A stretch of DNA of 64,000 nt from Bacillus sp. 1NLA3E (GCF_000242895.2 NC_021171.1:1398001-1462000); one strand, 5' to 3'; positions 39,498 through 51,537 are shown, counted from the stretch's first letter. Numbers and translations are program-made. Notes: generated by a model from the sequence alone, not told the origin.

Positions 39498-41201
39498 ATG
39501 AAACAGAGTATGACGTTTATTCCTACACTCCGCGAAGTTCCTGCTGACGCGGAAATTAAGAGCCATCAATTATTATTACGTGCCGGCTTTATGCGGCAAA
39601 ATGCTAGTGGGATTTATAGTTACTTACCATTGGCAAAAAAAGTCCTACAAAAAGTTGAAGCTATTGTTCGTGAAGAAATGGACAATGCTGGTGCGGTGGA
39701 ATTACTTATGCCCGCATTGCAACAAGCTGAATTATGGCAGGAGTCTGGTCGCTGGTATACTTACGGACCAGAGTTGATGCGCATGAAGGACCGACACGCT
39801 CGAGAATTTGCGCTTGGAGCTACACATGAAGAAGTGATCACGAGCTTGGTACGTGATGAAGTAAAATCCTACAAAAGATTACCACTTACCCTTTATCAAA
39901 TCCAATCTAAGTTTCGTGACGAAAAACGACCTCGATTTGGATTATTACGAGGAAGAGAGTTTATCATGAAGGATGCATACTCATTCCATTCATCCAAGGA
40001 AAGTTTAGATGATGTGTATGATAAATTATTTGCAGCTTATTCTAATATCTTTGCCAGGTGTGGCTTAGACTTCCGAGCTGTTATTGCTGACTCAGGTGCA
40101 ATGGGTGGGAAGGACACACATGAATTTATGGCACTTTCAGATGTGGGTGAAGATACAATTGCCTATTCAGATACGTCCGATTATGCTGCTAACATCGAAA
40201 TGGCTCCAGTTATTTCGAATTATGAAAAGTCAAACGATGCATTATTAGGACTTGAGAAGGTCAGAACTGAAAACCAACGCTCAATTGAAGAAGTTTCAGA
40301 TTATTTAAAAGTGGATGCGTCAAAGTGCATAAAATCATTAATGTTTAAAATTGATGATCGGAATGTATTAGTGCTCGTTCGTGGTGATCATGAAGTAAAT
40401 GATATCAAGCTTAAAAATATGTTTGAAGCAAGCTCCGTTGAACTAGCCGATGCGGAAGAAACTGCAGCCATTCTTGGTTGCCCTGTCGGGTCATTAGGAC
40501 CAATCGGTGTAGAAAGTGTTGAAATCATTGCTGATCACGCTATTGAATTCGTCGTTAATGGTGTGACGGGAGCTAATGAAGAACATTACCATTATACAAA
40601 TGTTAATGCAGGCCGTGATTTTACTGTTAGTAAATATGTCGATCTTCGTTTTATCCAAGAAGGGGATCTTTCTCCAGATGGGAATGGAAAGATTTTATTT
40701 GCAAAAGGAATTGAAGTTGGCCATGTCTTTAAGCTTGGCACACGCTATAGTGAAGCGATGAATGCCACTTATTTAGATGAATTTGGAAAAGCGAAACCTA
40801 TGATTATGGGATGTTACGGAATTGGTGTATCCAGAACCATGGCAGCCGTAGCCGAGCAATTTAATGATGAAAAAGGTTTGGTTTGGCCAGTTAAAATCGC
40901 TCCATTCGATATTCATCTTATTCCTGTTAATATGAAGGATGAAAATCAGTCGTCATTGGCAGAGGAACTTTATCAGACACTAAAACAAAACCGCTTTGAT
41001 GTGTTACTTGATGATCGAATTGAGCGTCCAGGTGTAAAATTTGCTGATTCTGATTTAATTGGATTACCAATTCGTGTAACAATTGGTAAAAAAGCAACTG
41101 AAGGGATTGTCGAAGTGAAAATTCGCAAAACCGGAGAAGTACTAGAAGTGCAAAAAGATGAGCTAGTCGAGCGATTAACACAACTTTTGTTATCATTATA
41201 A
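39498..41201 (+). CDS. proS: Prolyl-tRNA synthetase (bacterial type)
   Basis: ProS charges tRNA-Pro. The 567-residue class II synthetase has motif 2 ([26 protein letters not shown]-type region), the editing INS domain inserted between motifs 2 and 3 (about 225-385) and motif 3 ([17 protein letters not shown]). An anticodon-binding domain follows. It is 18 bp after rasP, leaving no space for a T-box, and a terminator closes the operon. Confidence 0.96.
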   Translation: MKQSMTFIPTLREVPADAEIKSHQLLLRAGFMRQNASGIYSYLPLAKKVLQKVEAIVREEMDNAGAVELLMPALQQAELWQESGRWYTYGPELMRMKDRHAREFALGATHEEVITSLVRDEVKSYKRLPLTLYQIQSKFRDEKRPRFGLLRGREFIMKDAYSFHSSKESLDDVYDKLFAAYSNIFARCGLDFRAVIADSGAMGGKDTHEFMALSDVGEDTIAYSDTSDYAANIEMAPVISNYEKSNDALLGLEKVRTENQRSIEEVSDYLKVDASKCIKSLMFKIDDRNVLVLVRGDHEVNDIKLKNMFEASSVELADAEETAAILGCPVGSLGPIGVESVEIIADHAIEFVVNGVTGANEEHYHYTNVNAGRDFTVSKYVDLRFIQEGDLSPDGNGKILFAKGIEVGHVFKLGTRYSEAMNATYLDEFGKAKPMIMGCYGIGVSRTMAAVAEQFNDEKGLVWPVKIAPFDIHLIPVNMKDENQSSLAEELYQTLKQNRFDVLLDDRIERPGVKFADSDLIGLPIRVTIGKKATEGIVEVKIRKTGEVLEVQKDELVERLTQLLLSL

Positions 41202-41207
41202 ATAAAC

Positions 41208-41240
41208 GGCTGACGAGAAACCCTCGTCAGCCTTTCTTTA
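41208..41240 (+). terminator. Terminator after proS
   Basis: GGCTGACGAG (41208-41217) pairs perfectly with CTCGTCAGCC (41223-41232); TTTCTTTATTT follows. Confidence 0.88.
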
Positions 41241-41255
41241 TTTAAGTTTTCCAGG

Positions 41256-41360
41256 CCAATCCGCTAATATCGGCCGTTTATCCGCGAAAATATGGATTCA
41301 ATCCGCGAAAATAAGCCGCCAATCCGCGAAAAAAGCAGGCCAATCCGCGAAAGCAATTTT
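41256..41360. repeat. Five-unit repeat with exact 21-nt period
   Basis: ATCCGC begins at 41259, 41280, 41301, 41322 and 41343, always 21 nt apart. Units 2-4 continue GAAAA, unit 5 GAAAG, unit 1 has diverged. The other 10-11 bases of each unit vary. It lies between the proS terminator and a family A copy, in a 521-bp gap without a gene. There are too few units and no cas genes, and the unit is too short for a CRISPR. Confidence 0.85.
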
Positions 41361-41468
41361 TTATCAATCTCCCCCACTTCACGACAAGGTTGTTTATCGA
41401 TTTTTATCTGATAATCAAGTTAGCGATATGTTATAATATCCTTTGTTCTATTTTATATTTAAAAGTGA

Positions 41469-41657
41469 GGCTGTGTTAAAGCTGATTGCTGATGTTGCTC
41501 AAATGTTGATTGGAGTGGAAGGCGCGAGACTCCTGCGGGAGCAGCGGGACAGGTGAGACCCCACAGGCGCATAAGCGCCGAGGAGGCTCACCGCCCGCCC
41601 CGCGGAAAGCGAAGCGCCTGGAACGGAAATCAACAACATTCTAGTTTAGCAAAGCCA
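41469..41657 (+). repeat. Family A element, copy before polC
   Basis: The left end is GGCTGTGTTAAAGC and the right end TAGTTTAGCAAAGCCA. The centre is GGCGCATAAGCGCC, a one-base change from the usual palindrome. The remaining 65 bases before polC are AT-rich. Confidence 0.88.
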
Positions 41658-41722
41658 GTTTAATAGTAAAAAAATCTAATTTTATAAAGAGATAAATTTT
41701 TAATAAATGGGAGTGAGAACTT

Positions 41723-44700
41723 TTGAGCGATGATAAAGGCAAAAAAGAGCAATTCCTAGTCTTGCTCCAACAGCTACAAATGACTGAAGATGCAATCGTA
41801 CAGCATTTTGAACATGCCCAATTGCAAAAAGTAGTTGTCGATAAGGAATTAACTAAATATCATTTTCACTTTTTAATTGAAAAAATACTACCTGCAAATA
41901 TCTTTAGTCTATTGGCTGCAAGATTGCAAAGGACATTTTCATATATTGCGAAGACTTCTACCTTTTCACTACAAGTTCGGGACCACCAATTTCAAGCTGA
42001 GACAGCGCAGGATTATTGGAATTTATGTCTTCAAGAAATTGACGGGATGTCCCCTCCGACACAAAAGCTTCTTCATGAGCAAGTTCCGAAAATAAATGGA
42101 AATAAAATCATCATTACCGCTCGCAATGAACCAGAAGGTCAAAGTATCAAGAAAAAACACGCCACCGTCATTTCTGATATTTATCAATCCTTTGGTTTTC
42201 CGCTTTTGGCCATGGATATAGAAGTATCACACGATACAAAAGAAGTAGAAAACTTTATCAAGGCGAAAGAAAAGGAAGACCAAGAAAAGGCATTCCTTGC
42301 ACTTGTTGAAATGCAGAAGAAGGATGCTGATAAGGAAAAAGGTGGAGAAGGTGCACCTCAAGGTCCGCTGACAGTTGGCTTAACGATTAAGGATAATTCC
42401 GAATTTCGTAGAATAGAAGAAATTAATGAAGAGGAACGCCGTGTAGCAGTCCAAGGGTATGTTTTCGATGCCGAAACGAAGGAATTGCGGAGTGGTCGGA
42501 CTTTGTTAACCTTTAAAATCACCGATTACACAAGTTCGATTATGGTAAAAATGTTTTCAAGAGATAAAGAGGATGCTGCTTTATTCCAGCACGTTAAAAA
42601 GGGCATGTGGCTTAAGGTTCGAGGAAGTGTCCAAAACGATACATTTGTCCGGGATTTGGTCATGATTGGTAATGATCTAAACGAAGTAAAGCCAGTCGAG
42701 CGGAAAGACACAGCCCCTGAAGATGAAAAAAGAGTTGAACTTCACCTTCACACGCCGATGAGCCAGATGGATGCGGTCACGCCGGTTGGGGCCTTGATTG
42801 CTCAAGCAAAAAGATGGGGCCACAAGGCGATTGCTGTTACCGATCACGCCGTGGTTCAATCCTTTCCAGAAGCATTCGGTGCTGGTAAGAAAAATGATAT
42901 TAAAATATTATTTGGTGTCGAGGTAAATCTCGTTGATGATGGAGTACCTATTGCCTATAATGATGCTCATCGTTTGCTGGCTGATGATACCTTTGTTGTG
43001 TTTGACGTGGAAACAACTGGCCTATCTTCAGTTTACGATACAATCATCGAGTTAGCCGCTGTCAAAATTCGAGGCGGTGAGGTAATAGATCGCTTTGAAT
43101 CATTCATAAATCCACATCATAAACTCTCGGCAACGACAATCAATCTGACTGGAATCACCGATGACCTTGTAGAATCTGCACCTGAAGAGGCAGAAGTCAT
43201 CAAAAGGTTTTATGACTGGGCTGAGGATGGGATCTTAGTTGCTCATAATGCGACATTTGATATGGGATTCTTAAATGTGGGCTACAAAAATATTGGACTT
43301 GGCAAAGCAACAAATCCAGTCATCGATACACTTGAGCTAGCACGGTTCTTATTTCCTGGAATGAAGAATCATCGCTTAAACACATTAGCGAAAAAGCTTG
43401 AAGTCGAACTTACTCAGCATCACAGAGCAATTTATGACGCTGAAGCAACAGGGTACTTACTGCTTAAAATGCTTAAGGATGCAACGGAGAAAGGGATTGA
43501 ATATCACGACCAGTTTAACGATCATATGGGACAAGGTAATGCTTTTCAACGTGCCCGTCCATATCATTGTTCGCTCCTCGTCCAGAATGAAATTGGGCTA
43601 AAGAATTTGTTTAAGCTTGTTTCGATTTCACAGATTCACTATTTTTACAGAGTTCCACGAATTCCTAGATCTCAGCTTCAAAAGTATCGTGAAGGGATCT
43701 TAGTCGGGTCAGCCTGCGATAAAGGGGAAGTTTTTGAGGGAATGATGCAAAAAGGATTTGAAGTGGCGAGCGAGTTGGCCCGTTTTTATGACTATCTTGA
43801 AGTTCAACCAAAGGAAGTGTATGCACACCTTTTGGAAATGGAACTGGTGAGAGATGAAAAGTCGTTGGAAGACATTATTTCCAATATCGCCAAACTAGGG
43901 AGTGACTTGAACATCCCGGTTGTGGCGACAGGGAATGTTCATTATTTGAATGAAAATGATAAAATTTACCGAAAAATCCTGATTAATTCACAGGGAGGCG
44001 CAAATCCGCTAAATCGTCACGAGCTCCCCGATGTTCATTTTCGGACAACAAATGAAATGCTAGCTTCCTTCGCATTTTTAGGGAAGGAAAAGGCAAAAGA
44101 AATCGTCGTGACGAATACGAACAAGGTTGCTGACATGATTGACGTGATCAAACCGATTAAGGATGATCTTTACACGCCAAAAATCGAAGGCGCCGAAGAA
44201 GAGATGCGTGAGATGAGTTATGGAATGGCAAAAAGGATCTATGGTGATGTGCTACCGGAAATTGTTGAAGCACGGCTGGAAAAAGAATTAAAAAGTATTA
44301 TTGGACATGGGTTCGCTGTTATTTATCTGATTGCCCACAAGCTTGTAAAAAAATCACTTGATGACGGCTATCTGGTTGGATCCCGTGGTTCAGTCGGCTC
44401 ATCGCTTGTGGCAACCATGACGGAGATTACAGAGGTTAATCCTCTCCCGCCACACTATATTTGTCCGGCATGTAAAACTTCTGAGTTTTTTAATGATGGT
44501 TCTGTTGGTTCCGGATTTGACCTACCTGATAAAGATTGTCCTGAATGTGGGGCGAAATATAAAAAGGATGGTCACGATATTCCGTTTGAAACCTTTCTTG
44601 GCTTTAAAGGAGATAAAGTTCCCGATATCGATTTGAATTTCTCTGGAGACTATCAAGGTCGTGCCCATAACTATACAAAAGTGTTGTTTGGTGAGGACAA

Positions 44701-46042
44701 TGTATTCAAAGCCGGTACAATTGGTACGGTGGCTGAAAAGACAGCCTATGGATATGTAAGAGGCTATCAAAATGACAACAACCTACAACTACGGGGTGCT
44801 GAAGTTGACCGCCTTGTCTCGGGTTGCACAGGTGTCAAAAGGACAACCGGTCAGCATCCAGGCGGAATCATCGTTGTTCCAGATTATATGGATATATATG
44901 ATTTCACACCGATACAATATCCCGCGGATGATAGTTCGTCAGAATGGAAAACAACGCACTTTGATTTCCATTCCATTCATGATAACGTCCTGAAGTTAGA
45001 TATCCTGGGTCACGACGATCCAACCGTTATTCGGATGTTACAAGATTTAAGTGGAATGGATCCGAAGACGATTCCTACCGATGACCCAGAAGTCATGAAG
45101 ATTTTTAGTGGGACGGAATCGCTGGGAGTAACTGAGGAACAAATTATGTGTAAAACTGGAACACTTGGAATCCCGGAATTTGGAACCCGATTTGTCCGGC
45201 AGATGTTAGAAGAAACAAAACCAACTACATTTTCGGAGTTAGTTCAAATTTCTGGTTTGTCCCATGGAACCGATGTTTGGCTCGGCAATGCTCAATTACT
45301 AATCCAGGATGGAACTTGTAACTTAAGCGAAGTAATCGGCTGTCGGGATGATATAATGGTTTATTTAATCTATCAAGGCTTAGAACCCTCATTTGCCTTT
45401 AAAATCATGGAGTCCGTTCGTAAAGGTAAAGGCCTATCGGACGAAATGGAAGAAGAAATGCGAAAAAACAAAGTACCTGAATGGTATATAGATTCCTGTA
45501 AAAAAATAAAATATATGTTCCCAAAAGCGCATGCTGCTGCCTATGTGTTAATGGCAGTTCGGATTGCTTTCTTCAAGGTCCACCATCCGCTTTTGTATTA
45601 TGCAGCGTATTTCACGGTTCGTGCCGAGGATTTTGATGTTGACGCAATGGTTCGAGGCTCGCAATCGATTCGAGCTAAGATTGAAGAAATTAATAGTAAA
45701 GGACTAGAGGCTTCAACGAAAGAGAAAAATCTCCTAACGGTGATGGAGCTCGCCCTTGAAATGTGTGAGAGAGGCTTTTCATTTGGAAAGGTTGATTTAT
45801 ATCGTTCAAGCGCCAGTGACTTTATTATTGATGGAAATGTGTTGATTCCACCATTCAATGCCATTCCGGGACTTGGCACAAATGCAGCGTTTAACATTGT
45901 AAAAGCACGCGGTGAAGGAGAGTTCCTATCAAAAGAAGATTTACAACAACGCGGTAAAGTTTCAAAAACAATTATCGAATTTCTTGAAAATCATGGATGT
46001 CTTGAGGACTTACCTGATCAAAACCAATTGTCGTTATTTTAG
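41723..46042 (+). CDS. polC: DNA polymerase III alpha subunit PolC (Gram-positive type)
   Basis: PolC is the main replicative polymerase of low-GC Gram-positives with built-in proofreading. The 1439-residue protein has an N-terminal domain, an OB fold (about 230-330), a PHP domain split around the DnaQ-like exonuclease ([12 protein letters not shown], about 424-435; [10 protein letters not shown]) and a zinc-binding motif (CPACKTS...CPECGAKY, about 914-945). The palm carries [13 protein letters not shown] with catalytic Asp residues. The start is TTG at 41723 with GGGAGTGAG upstream. Confidence 0.97.
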   Translation: MSDDKGKKEQFLVLLQQLQMTEDAIVQHFEHAQLQKVVVDKELTKYHFHFLIEKILPANIFSLLAARLQRTFSYIAKTSTFSLQVRDHQFQAETAQDYWNLCLQEIDGMSPPTQKLLHEQVPKINGNKIIITARNEPEGQSIKKKHATVISDIYQSFGFPLLAMDIEVSHDTKEVENFIKAKEKEDQEKAFLALVEMQKKDADKEKGGEGAPQGPLTVGLTIKDNSEFRRIEEINEEERRVAVQGYVFDAETKELRSGRTLLTFKITDYTSSIMVKMFSRDKEDAALFQHVKKGMWLKVRGSVQNDTFVRDLVMIGNDLNEVKPVERKDTAPEDEKRVELHLHTPMSQMDAVTPVGALIAQAKRWGHKAIAVTDHAVVQSFPEAFGAGKKNDIKILFGVEVNLVDDGVPIAYNDAHRLLADDTFVVFDVETTGLSSVYDTIIELAAVKIRGGEVIDRFESFINPHHKLSATTINLTGITDDLVESAPEEAEVIKRFYDWAEDGILVAHNATFDMGFLNVGYKNIGLGKATNPVIDTLELARFLFPGMKNHRLNTLAKKLEVELTQHHRAIYDAEATGYLLLKMLKDATEKGIEYHDQFNDHMGQGNAFQRARPYHCSLLVQNEIGLKNLFKLVSISQIHYFYRVPRIPRSQLQKYREGILVGSACDKGEVFEGMMQKGFEVASELARFYDYLEVQPKEVYAHLLEMELVRDEKSLEDIISNIAKLGSDLNIPVVATGNVHYLNENDKIYRKILINSQGGANPLNRHELPDVHFRTTNEMLASFAFLGKEKAKEIVVTNTNKVADMIDVIKPIKDDLYTPKIEGAEEEMREMSYGMAKRIYGDVLPEIVEARLEKELKSIIGHGFAVIYLIAHKLVKKSLDDGYLVGSRGSVGSSLVATMTEITEVNPLPPHYICPACKTSEFFNDGSVGSGFDLPDKDCPECGAKYKKDGHDIPFETFLGFKGDKVPDIDLNFSGDYQGRAHNYTKVLFGEDNVFKAGTIGTVAEKTAYGYVRGYQNDNNLQLRGAEVDRLVSGCTGVKRTTGQHPGGIIVVPDYMDIYDFTPIQYPADDSSSEWKTTHFDFHSIHDNVLKLDILGHDDPTVIRMLQDLSGMDPKTIPTDDPEVMKIFSGTESLGVTEEQIMCKTGTLGIPEFGTRFVRQMLEETKPTTFSELVQISGLSHGTDVWLGNAQLLIQDGTCNLSEVIGCRDDIMVYLIYQGLEPSFAFKIMESVRKGKGLSDEMEEEMRKNKVPEWYIDSCKKIKYMFPKAHAAAYVLMAVRIAFFKVHHPLLYYAAYFTVRAEDFDVDAMVRGSQSIRAKIEEINSKGLEASTKEKNLLTVMELALEMCERGFSFGKVDLYRSSASDFIIDGNVLIPPFNAIPGLGTNAAFNIVKARGEGEFLSKEDLQQRGKVSKTIIEFLENHGCLEDLPDQNQLSLF

Positions 46043-46103
46043 AAGTTGTGCTGAGTAATCAGTTGAAATAACTTGACAAATGCTGATTTAGCAATCTTTC
46101 CAT

Positions 46104-46132
46104 TTGCATAAAATATTTGGATATGGTATAGT
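46104..46132 (+). promoter_or_regulatory. Extended -10 promoter of rimP-nusA-infB operon
   Basis: TTGCAT (46104-46109), a 17-bp spacer and TATAGT (46127-46132) preceded by TGG. Transcription would begin near 46139, just upstream of the leader hairpin. Confidence 0.7.
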
Positions 46133-46159
46133 TTTATTGGAAATACTTAAGATATACTC

Positions 46160-46217
46160 TCGCAAACAAGAGTGGGGCAACCCGCTCTTTCGTCTTGTTT
46201 ACATGTTTTTTTGTGGA
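46160..46217 (+). promoter_or_regulatory. rimP leader hairpin, probable NusA-responsive attenuator
   Basis: AGAGTGGG and CCCGCTCT pair around a GCAA tetraloop (about 46168-46187), followed by TTTCGTCTTGTTTACATG and a later T7 tract. Outer AAACAAGA (46163-46170) can instead pair with TCTTGTTT (46193-46200). In B. subtilis a weak terminator in the rimP (ylxS) leader is stimulated by NusA, giving feedback control. The location and structure here fit that mechanism. Confidence 0.6.
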
Positions 46218-46277
46218 AATATCTTGAAATTTCGTATTTTTATAAGGGAAAAGGAACCATGGATAAGGAGGGATCAT

Positions 46278-46748
46278 ATGAGCAAAGTGACCGAAGTAGT
46301 AGAAAGCATGGTGACACCAATATTAGATGAAAGTGGATTAGAATTGGTGGATATTGAGTTCGTAAAAGAAGGTAGAGACTATTTTCTTCGGGTTTATATT
46401 GATAAAGAAGCCGGAGTAGATATAGAAGATTGCGGGATTGTCAGTGAAAAATTAAGCGAAAAGCTCGATGAAGTTGATCCAATTCCACATAATTATTTCT
46501 TGGAAGTATCGTCTCCTGGTGCTGAACGCCCCCTTAAAAAAGATAAAGATTTTGAAAAGGCGATCGGCAAAAACGTATTTATTAAAACGTATGAACCCAT
46601 TGATGGTGAAAAGTCCTTTGAAGGGATTTTGACCCAATTTGACGGTGAAACTGTTATGGTAGAAATGAAGATTAAAACAAGAAAGAAAAGTATTGTGATT
46701 CCGTATGAAAAAATAGCAAATGCTCGTTTGGCTATTACATTCTCATAA
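46278..46748 (+). CDS. rimP: Ribosome maturation factor RimP (YlxS)
   Basis: RimP assists 30S assembly. The 156-residue protein has the family N-terminal alpha/beta domain ([24 protein letters not shown]), the [12 protein letters not shown] motif and a C-terminal SH3-like barrel. The ATG at 46278 has AAGGAGGG at good spacing; the frame stays open far upstream but contains the promoter and attenuator, so longer starts were rejected. Confidence 0.95.
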   Translation: MSKVTEVVESMVTPILDESGLELVDIEFVKEGRDYFLRVYIDKEAGVDIEDCGIVSEKLSEKLDEVDPIPHNYFLEVSSPGAERPLKKDKDFEKAIGKNVFIKTYEPIDGEKSFEGILTQFDGETVMVEMKIKTRKKSIVIPYEKIANARLAITFS

Positions 46749-46856
46749 AAGCAATGCGATTAATAGTAGGCAAAAATGGATGAATTTTGCCTTATAAAGG
46801 TCTAAGGACATAAAAATATAAGATCTTTTTTTTAGATTAAAGGGGGATACGCTCAA

Positions 46857-47978
46857 ATGAGCAGTGAATTATTAGATGCTCTTATGTTGCTTGAGAAAGA
46901 GAAAGGCATTTCTCGGGATGTTCTGATTGATGCAATCGAGGCAGCCCTTGTATCTGCTTATCGCCGCAACTTTAATCAAGCACAAAATGTACGGATCGAT
47001 TTAAATCTCGATAAGGGCTCGATGCGAGTATTTGCTAGAAAAGAAGTGGTTGAACAAGTATTTGATCCACGATTAGAAATCTCGGTAGATGATGCAAGAA
47101 AGATTAATCCTAACTACCAAGTAGAAGATGTTGTGGAACTCGAAGTAACACCGAAGGATTTTGGACGTATTGCTGCCCAAACAGCAAAACAGGTCGTTAC
47201 ACAGCGTGTTCGTGAAGCTGAAAGAGGCATTATTTATGCGGAGTTTATTGACCGCGAGGAAGATATCATGACTGGTATTGTCCAGCGCCTAGATTCTAAA
47301 TTTATTTATGTCAGTCTTGGTAAAATTGAAGCTATTTTACCTGCCAACGAACAAATGCCGAACGAACGCTATAAACCACATGATCGAATCAAAGTCTTTA
47401 TTACCAAAGTTGAAAAAACAACTAAGGGACCACAGATTTTTGTATCCCGCACTCATCCTGGTTTATTAAAAAGACTATTTGAAATTGAAGTACCAGAAAT
47501 TTATGATGGTACGGTTGAGATCAAATCTGTTGCGCGTGAAGCGGGAGATCGTTCCAAAATTTCCGTTCACTCAGATAATGAAGAGGTCGATCCTGTCGGT
47601 TCTTGTGTTGGACAAAAGGGAACTCGAGTTCAAGCAATTGTAAACGAATTAAAAGGGGAAAAAATTGACATTGTAAAATGGTCAAATGATCCTGTTGTTT
47701 TTGTTGCAAATGCACTTAGTCCTTCAAAGGTTCTTGATGTTATGGTTAATGAAGCAGCTAAAGCGACAACCGTCGTAGTTCCAGATTACCAACTATCTTT
47801 AGCTATTGGTAAGAGAGGACAAAATGCTAGACTTGCCGCAAAATTAACTGGCTGGAAGATTGACATAAAATCAGAAACAGAAGCAAGAGAAAAGGGGATT
47901 TTTCCACGAGAAGAAGCTCTCTTAACTTTTGTTGAGGATGACGATTCTGATTTTGATTTTGAAGATGATTTAGAATAA
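46857..47978 (+). CDS. nusA: Transcription termination/antitermination factor NusA
   Basis: NusA binds RNA polymerase and promotes pausing, intrinsic termination and rRNA antitermination. The 373-residue protein has an N-terminal RNAP-binding domain, S1 (about 135-200), KH1 (GSCVGQKGTRVQAIV) and KH2 (AIGKRGQNARLAAKL), and an acidic tail. It lacks the C-terminal repeats of E. coli NusA, as in other Bacillus. AAAGGGGGATA precedes the ATG. Confidence 0.97.
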   Translation: MSSELLDALMLLEKEKGISRDVLIDAIEAALVSAYRRNFNQAQNVRIDLNLDKGSMRVFARKEVVEQVFDPRLEISVDDARKINPNYQVEDVVELEVTPKDFGRIAAQTAKQVVTQRVREAERGIIYAEFIDREEDIMTGIVQRLDSKFIYVSLGKIEAILPANEQMPNERYKPHDRIKVFITKVEKTTKGPQIFVSRTHPGLLKRLFEIEVPEIYDGTVEIKSVAREAGDRSKISVHSDNEEVDPVGSCVGQKGTRVQAIVNELKGEKIDIVKWSNDPVVFVANALSPSKVLDVMVNEAAKATTVVVPDYQLSLAIGKRGQNARLAAKLTGWKIDIKSETEAREKGIFPREEALLTFVEDDDSDFDFEDDLE

Positions 47979-47995
47979 AAACGAGGTGAATGATC

Positions 47996-48277
47996 GTGAA
48001 CAAACCTAAAAAAGTTCCGATGCGAAAATGCATTGCAACCGGTGAGATGAAACCGAAAAAAGATCTCGTTCGCATCGTTCGCTCTAAAGAAGGAGTAGTT
48101 TCCATTGACCCATCCGGTAAAAAATCTGGGCGTGGTGCGTATCTTTCTAAAGACAAAGAAGTGGTCCTTTTAGCCAAGAAAAAGAATACTTTAGCGAATC
48201 ATTTACAAGTTTCAATAGATGAATCTTTATATGATGAGTTGTTAGAACTCATTGAGAAGGAGAAACGACTATCCTAA
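47996..48277 (+). CDS. rnpM: RNase P modulator RnpM (YlxR)
   Basis: The 93-residue basic protein has the YlxR motif [22 protein letters not shown] and [12 protein letters not shown]. subtilis YlxR has been reported to bind RNase P RNA and modulate its activity. The GTG at 47996 is preceded by GAGGTGA; an in-frame ATG at 47990 abuts that site. The stop overlaps the next start. Confidence 0.92.
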   Translation: MNKPKKVPMRKCIATGEMKPKKDLVRIVRSKEGVVSIDPSGKKSGRGAYLSKDKEVVLLAKKKNTLANHLQVSIDESLYDELLELIEKEKRLS

Positions 48278-48579
48278 TGAACAGAGCTCCATGGATGTCA
48301 TTACTTGGCTTAGCAAATCGAGCACGGAAAATTATTTCGGGTGAAGAGTTATCCGTAAGAGAAATTCGGAGTGGTAAAGCAAAACTCGTCTTGTTATCGG
48401 CGGATTCATCCGCTAATACAACCAAGAAAATCACCGATAAATGTAAATACTATCACGTACCCTTGAAAATAGTTGATAACCGGGAATTGCTGGGGTCGGC
48501 GATAGGTAAAGAGGCCCGCGTAGTGGTAGCTATTTTAGACGATGGATTTGCAAAAAAACTGCTGACGTTGCTCGATTAA
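48277..48579 (+). CDS. ylxQ: L7Ae-family ribosomal/K-turn RNA-binding protein YlxQ
   Basis: The 100-residue protein has the L7Ae/L30e fold sequences [15 protein letters not shown] and [16 protein letters not shown]. Such proteins bind kink-turn RNAs; YlxQ is a minor ribosome-associated protein in Bacillus (rplGA). It overlaps the rnpM stop by one base and is 19 bp before infB. Confidence 0.93.
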   Translation: MNRAPWMSLLGLANRARKIISGEELSVREIRSGKAKLVLLSADSSANTTKKITDKCKYYHVPLKIVDNRELLGSAIGKEARVVVAILDDGFAKKLLTLLD

Positions 48580-48598
48580 TTTTAGCGGGGGTGAAAGA

Positions 48599-50836
48599 AT
48601 GAGTAAAATTCGCGTTTATGAATATGCAAAAAAGCATAACGTGTCCAGCAAGGACGTAATCGCTAAACTAAAAGACATGAATATTGAGGTAACAAACCAT
48701 ATGGCAACAATAGAGGATGATACTATTATTAAACTAGAGACGATTTATAATACCAATAAACCGAGCCAACCGCAAAAGACTGAGAAAGAACAACAATCAC
48801 CACAACAAGGGAAACAACCAGCTAGCAAACAACAAGCAACTGGTCAACAGACTGCTAAACCAACACCTCAGGTTGTTTCAAAATCAAAGGCTAGCGCTTT
48901 TGAAGATGACGATAAAACCTCTACGCCAGCAAAGGTGAAGGTTGTTACCGCACCGAAAATTCGCGATGCAAAAACACAAGGTTTCCAAGCGAAAAACAAG
49001 TCAAATAAAGGGAAATCAAATTTTCAAAATAAGGGTAGACAACAATCCTTCCAAGCTCCTCCACAACCGAAAAAGGAAAAAGAGCTTCCAGCAAAGATTA
49101 CCTTTTATGAGTCTTTAACTGTCGCAGAACTTGGAAAAAAACTCCATCGCGAGCCCTCTGAAATCATCAAAAAGCTCTTTATGTTAGGAATAATGACTAC
49201 GATTAACTCTGACCTCGATAAAGATTCGATTGAGTTAATAGCTGGTGAGTATGGTGTTGAGGTTGAAGAAGAAATTAGAATCGATACAACTGATTTAGAG
49301 GTATATTTCACCGAGGATGAAGCTAGTGACTTAGTGGAGAGACCATCAGTTGTTACAATCATGGGTCACGTTGACCACGGTAAAACGACTTTGTTAGACT
49401 CTATTCGCCACACCAAGGTTACAGAAGGCGAAGCAGGGGGTATCACACAGCATATCGGAGCATATCAAGTAGTGGAGAACGGCAAAAAAATCACTTTCCT
49501 TGATACTCCTGGACATGCTGCCTTCACAACAATGCGTGCTCGTGGTGCAAAAATTACTGATATAACCATTCTCGTTGTCGCTGCTGATGATGGGGTTATG
49601 CCACAAACAGTTGAAGCAATCAACCATGCTAAAGCGGCTGAAGTTCCAATTATTGTAGCAGTTAACAAAATGGATAAACCAGGTGCAAATCCTGAAAAAG
49701 TAATGCAAGAATTAACCGAACACGGTCTTGTATCTGAAGCTTGGGGCGGAGAGACCATTTTTGTTCAGCTTTCTGCTAAAAATGGCGAAGGAATTGATAA
49801 CCTACTTGAAATGATTTTATTAGTAGGTGAAGTAGAAGAGTACAAAGCAAATCCAAACCGTAAAGCAATCGGAACTGTTATTGAAGCTCGATTAGACAAG
49901 GGCCGTGGATCTGTCGCAACTCTTTTAGTTCAAAATGGAACTTTAAGAATTGGAGATCCAATCGTTGTTGGAAACACATTTGGACGAGTTCGTGCTATGG
50001 TCAATGACCTTGGTCGCCGAGTTAAGGAAGCTGGTCCATCAACACCAGTTGAAATTACTGGGTTAAGTGATGTACCACAAGCCGGAGATCGTTTTGTTGT
50101 TTTTGAGGAAGAAAAGACTGCACGCCAAATTGGTGAATCTCGAGCTTCCCTTGCATTACAAGCTTCTCGTGGTGAAAAATCCCGCGTAAGTCTTGAAAAC
50201 TTGTTTGAACAAATGAAACAAGGTGAAATGAAGGAATTGAACGTGGTCATTAAGGCGGACGTTCAAGGTTCAGCTGAAGCATTAGGTGCCTCTTTGAAAA
50301 AAATTGATGTTGAGGGTGTAAATATTAAAATTATTCACTCAGCAGCTGGTGCCATTAATGAATCAGATATTGCCCTTGCTGCGGCTTCAAATGCAATCGT
50401 GATCGGGTTTAACGTTCGTCCAGATGTAAATGCAAAACGTGCTGCTGACGCTGAAAATGTTGATGTTCGTACTCACAGAATTATCTATAAAGTAATCGAA
50501 GAAATCGAAGCAGCGATGAAGGGTATGCTTGACCCAGAATACAAAGAAAAAATTATTGGTCAAGCTGAAGTTCGTCAAACCTTTAAAGTTTCGAAAATTG
50601 GTACCATCGCCGGTTCATATGTTACGGATGGTAAAATTACCAGAGACAGTGGTATCCGCATTATTCGGAACGGTGTTGTTGTTTTTGAAGGACAAATTGA
50701 TGATTTAAAACGATTTAAAGACGATGTAAAAGAAGTAAATCAAGGTTACGAATGTGGAATTACCATTAAAAACTTCAATGATGTTAAAGAAGAAGACATT
50801 ATTGAAGCATATATTATGGAAGAAGTGGAACGTTAA
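48599..50836 (+). CDS. infB: Translation initiation factor IF-2
   Basis: IF-2 recruits formylmethionyl-tRNA to the 30S and drives subunit joining. The 745-residue protein has two N-terminal IF2_N modules, one at the start ([21 protein letters not shown]) and one near 165-215. Between them lies a Gln/Lys/Pro-rich linker (about 55-160) somewhat longer than in B. subtilis. The GTPase follows with GHVDHGKT (about 254-261), DTPGH and NKMDKP, and then beta-barrel domains. A GCGGGGGTGAA ribosome site precedes the ATG. Confidence 0.97.
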   Translation: MSKIRVYEYAKKHNVSSKDVIAKLKDMNIEVTNHMATIEDDTIIKLETIYNTNKPSQPQKTEKEQQSPQQGKQPASKQQATGQQTAKPTPQVVSKSKASAFEDDDKTSTPAKVKVVTAPKIRDAKTQGFQAKNKSNKGKSNFQNKGRQQSFQAPPQPKKEKELPAKITFYESLTVAELGKKLHREPSEIIKKLFMLGIMTTINSDLDKDSIELIAGEYGVEVEEEIRIDTTDLEVYFTEDEASDLVERPSVVTIMGHVDHGKTTLLDSIRHTKVTEGEAGGITQHIGAYQVVENGKKITFLDTPGHAAFTTMRARGAKITDITILVVAADDGVMPQTVEAINHAKAAEVPIIVAVNKMDKPGANPEKVMQELTEHGLVSEAWGGETIFVQLSAKNGEGIDNLLEMILLVGEVEEYKANPNRKAIGTVIEARLDKGRGSVATLLVQNGTLRIGDPIVVGNTFGRVRAMVNDLGRRVKEAGPSTPVEITGLSDVPQAGDRFVVFEEEKTARQIGESRASLALQASRGEKSRVSLENLFEQMKQGEMKELNVVIKADVQGSAEALGASLKKIDVEGVNIKIIHSAAGAINESDIALAAASNAIVIGFNVRPDVNAKRAADAENVDVRTHRIIYKVIEEIEAAMKGMLDPEYKEKIIGQAEVRQTFKVSKIGTIAGSYVTDGKITRDSGIRIIRNGVVVFEGQIDDLKRFKDDVKEVNQGYECGITIKNFNDVKEEDIIEAYIMEEVER

Positions 50837-51117
50837 TGATAGTTGGCCTCGCCACCTGTGAATGTATCCTGTATGATGGTCATTCATTAAAGGAAAAACG
50901 GGCTGTGTTACAAAAAATTCTTACAAGACTAAAACAGCGATACAATGTATCTGTTGCTGAAGTGGATTTTCAAGATGCTTGGCAACGAACGAAATTTGCG
51001 ATTGTTGCCGTGGCATCTGCAAAAATGGCAGTAGACAGAGAACTGCAAAATGCATTAAAGCTAATTGATTCGTTTCCAGAAATTGAACGAACAATTACCG
51101 ACATTGAGTGGCTTTAG
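50836..51117 (+). CDS. ylxP: YlxP/DUF503 family protein
   Basis: The 93-residue protein belongs to DUF503, with IVGLATCECILYDGHSLKEKRAVLQKI and SVAEVDFQDAWQRT. It overlaps the infB stop and precedes rbfA, its constant location in Bacilli. No function is firmly assigned; a link to ribosome assembly is inferred from neighbours. Confidence 0.92.
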   Translation: MIVGLATCECILYDGHSLKEKRAVLQKILTRLKQRYNVSVAEVDFQDAWQRTKFAIVAVASAKMAVDRELQNALKLIDSFPEIERTITDIEWL

Positions 51118-51135
51118 TAAAGAGGGTGTAATTTA

Positions 51136-51504
51136 ATGAGCCTTAGAGCAAATCGCGTTGGAGAACAAATGAAAAAAGAACTTGGCGAAATTATTAGTCG
51201 GAAAATAAAAGACCCAAGAATCGGTTTTGTAACCGTAACAGATGTCGAGGTATCTGGTGATCTTCAGCAAGCAAAAGTGTTTATTTCCGTTTTAGGAGAT
51301 GAAAAGCAAAGAGAGAATACGTTAAAAGGCCTTGCAAAAGCAAAAGGATTTATTCGGACCGAAATTGGTCAGCGTATTCGTCTTCGCAAAACTCCAGAAA
51401 TCATTTTTGAATTTGATGAATCGATTGATTACGGTAATCGAATTGAAACTCTATTACACGAAATTCATGAAGATGATAAAACAAAACAAACCGACGGGGA
51501 ATAA
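51136..51504 (+). CDS. rbfA: Ribosome-binding factor A
   Basis: RbfA is a cold-shock 30S maturation factor with a type II KH fold. The 122-residue protein has [37 protein letters not shown] and [26 protein letters not shown] precedes the ATG. A strong terminator follows and ends the rimP-infB operon. Confidence 0.96.
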   Translation: MSLRANRVGEQMKKELGEIISRKIKDPRIGFVTVTDVEVSGDLQQAKVFISVLGDEKQRENTLKGLAKAKGFIRTEIGQRIRLRKTPEIIFEFDESIDYGNRIETLLHEIHEDDKTKQTDGE

Positions 51505-51537
51505 CATAATTCCTTGCTCTCCAATAAAAAATAGAAA

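Noticed and set aside
41256-41360. CRISPR array
   Set aside because: Only five units with 11-base conserved cores and 10-base spacers; no cas genes or leader.
46104-46277. N-terminal extension of RimP
   Set aside because: This frame runs through the promoter and attenuator; ATG 46278 has a strong AAGGAGGG site.
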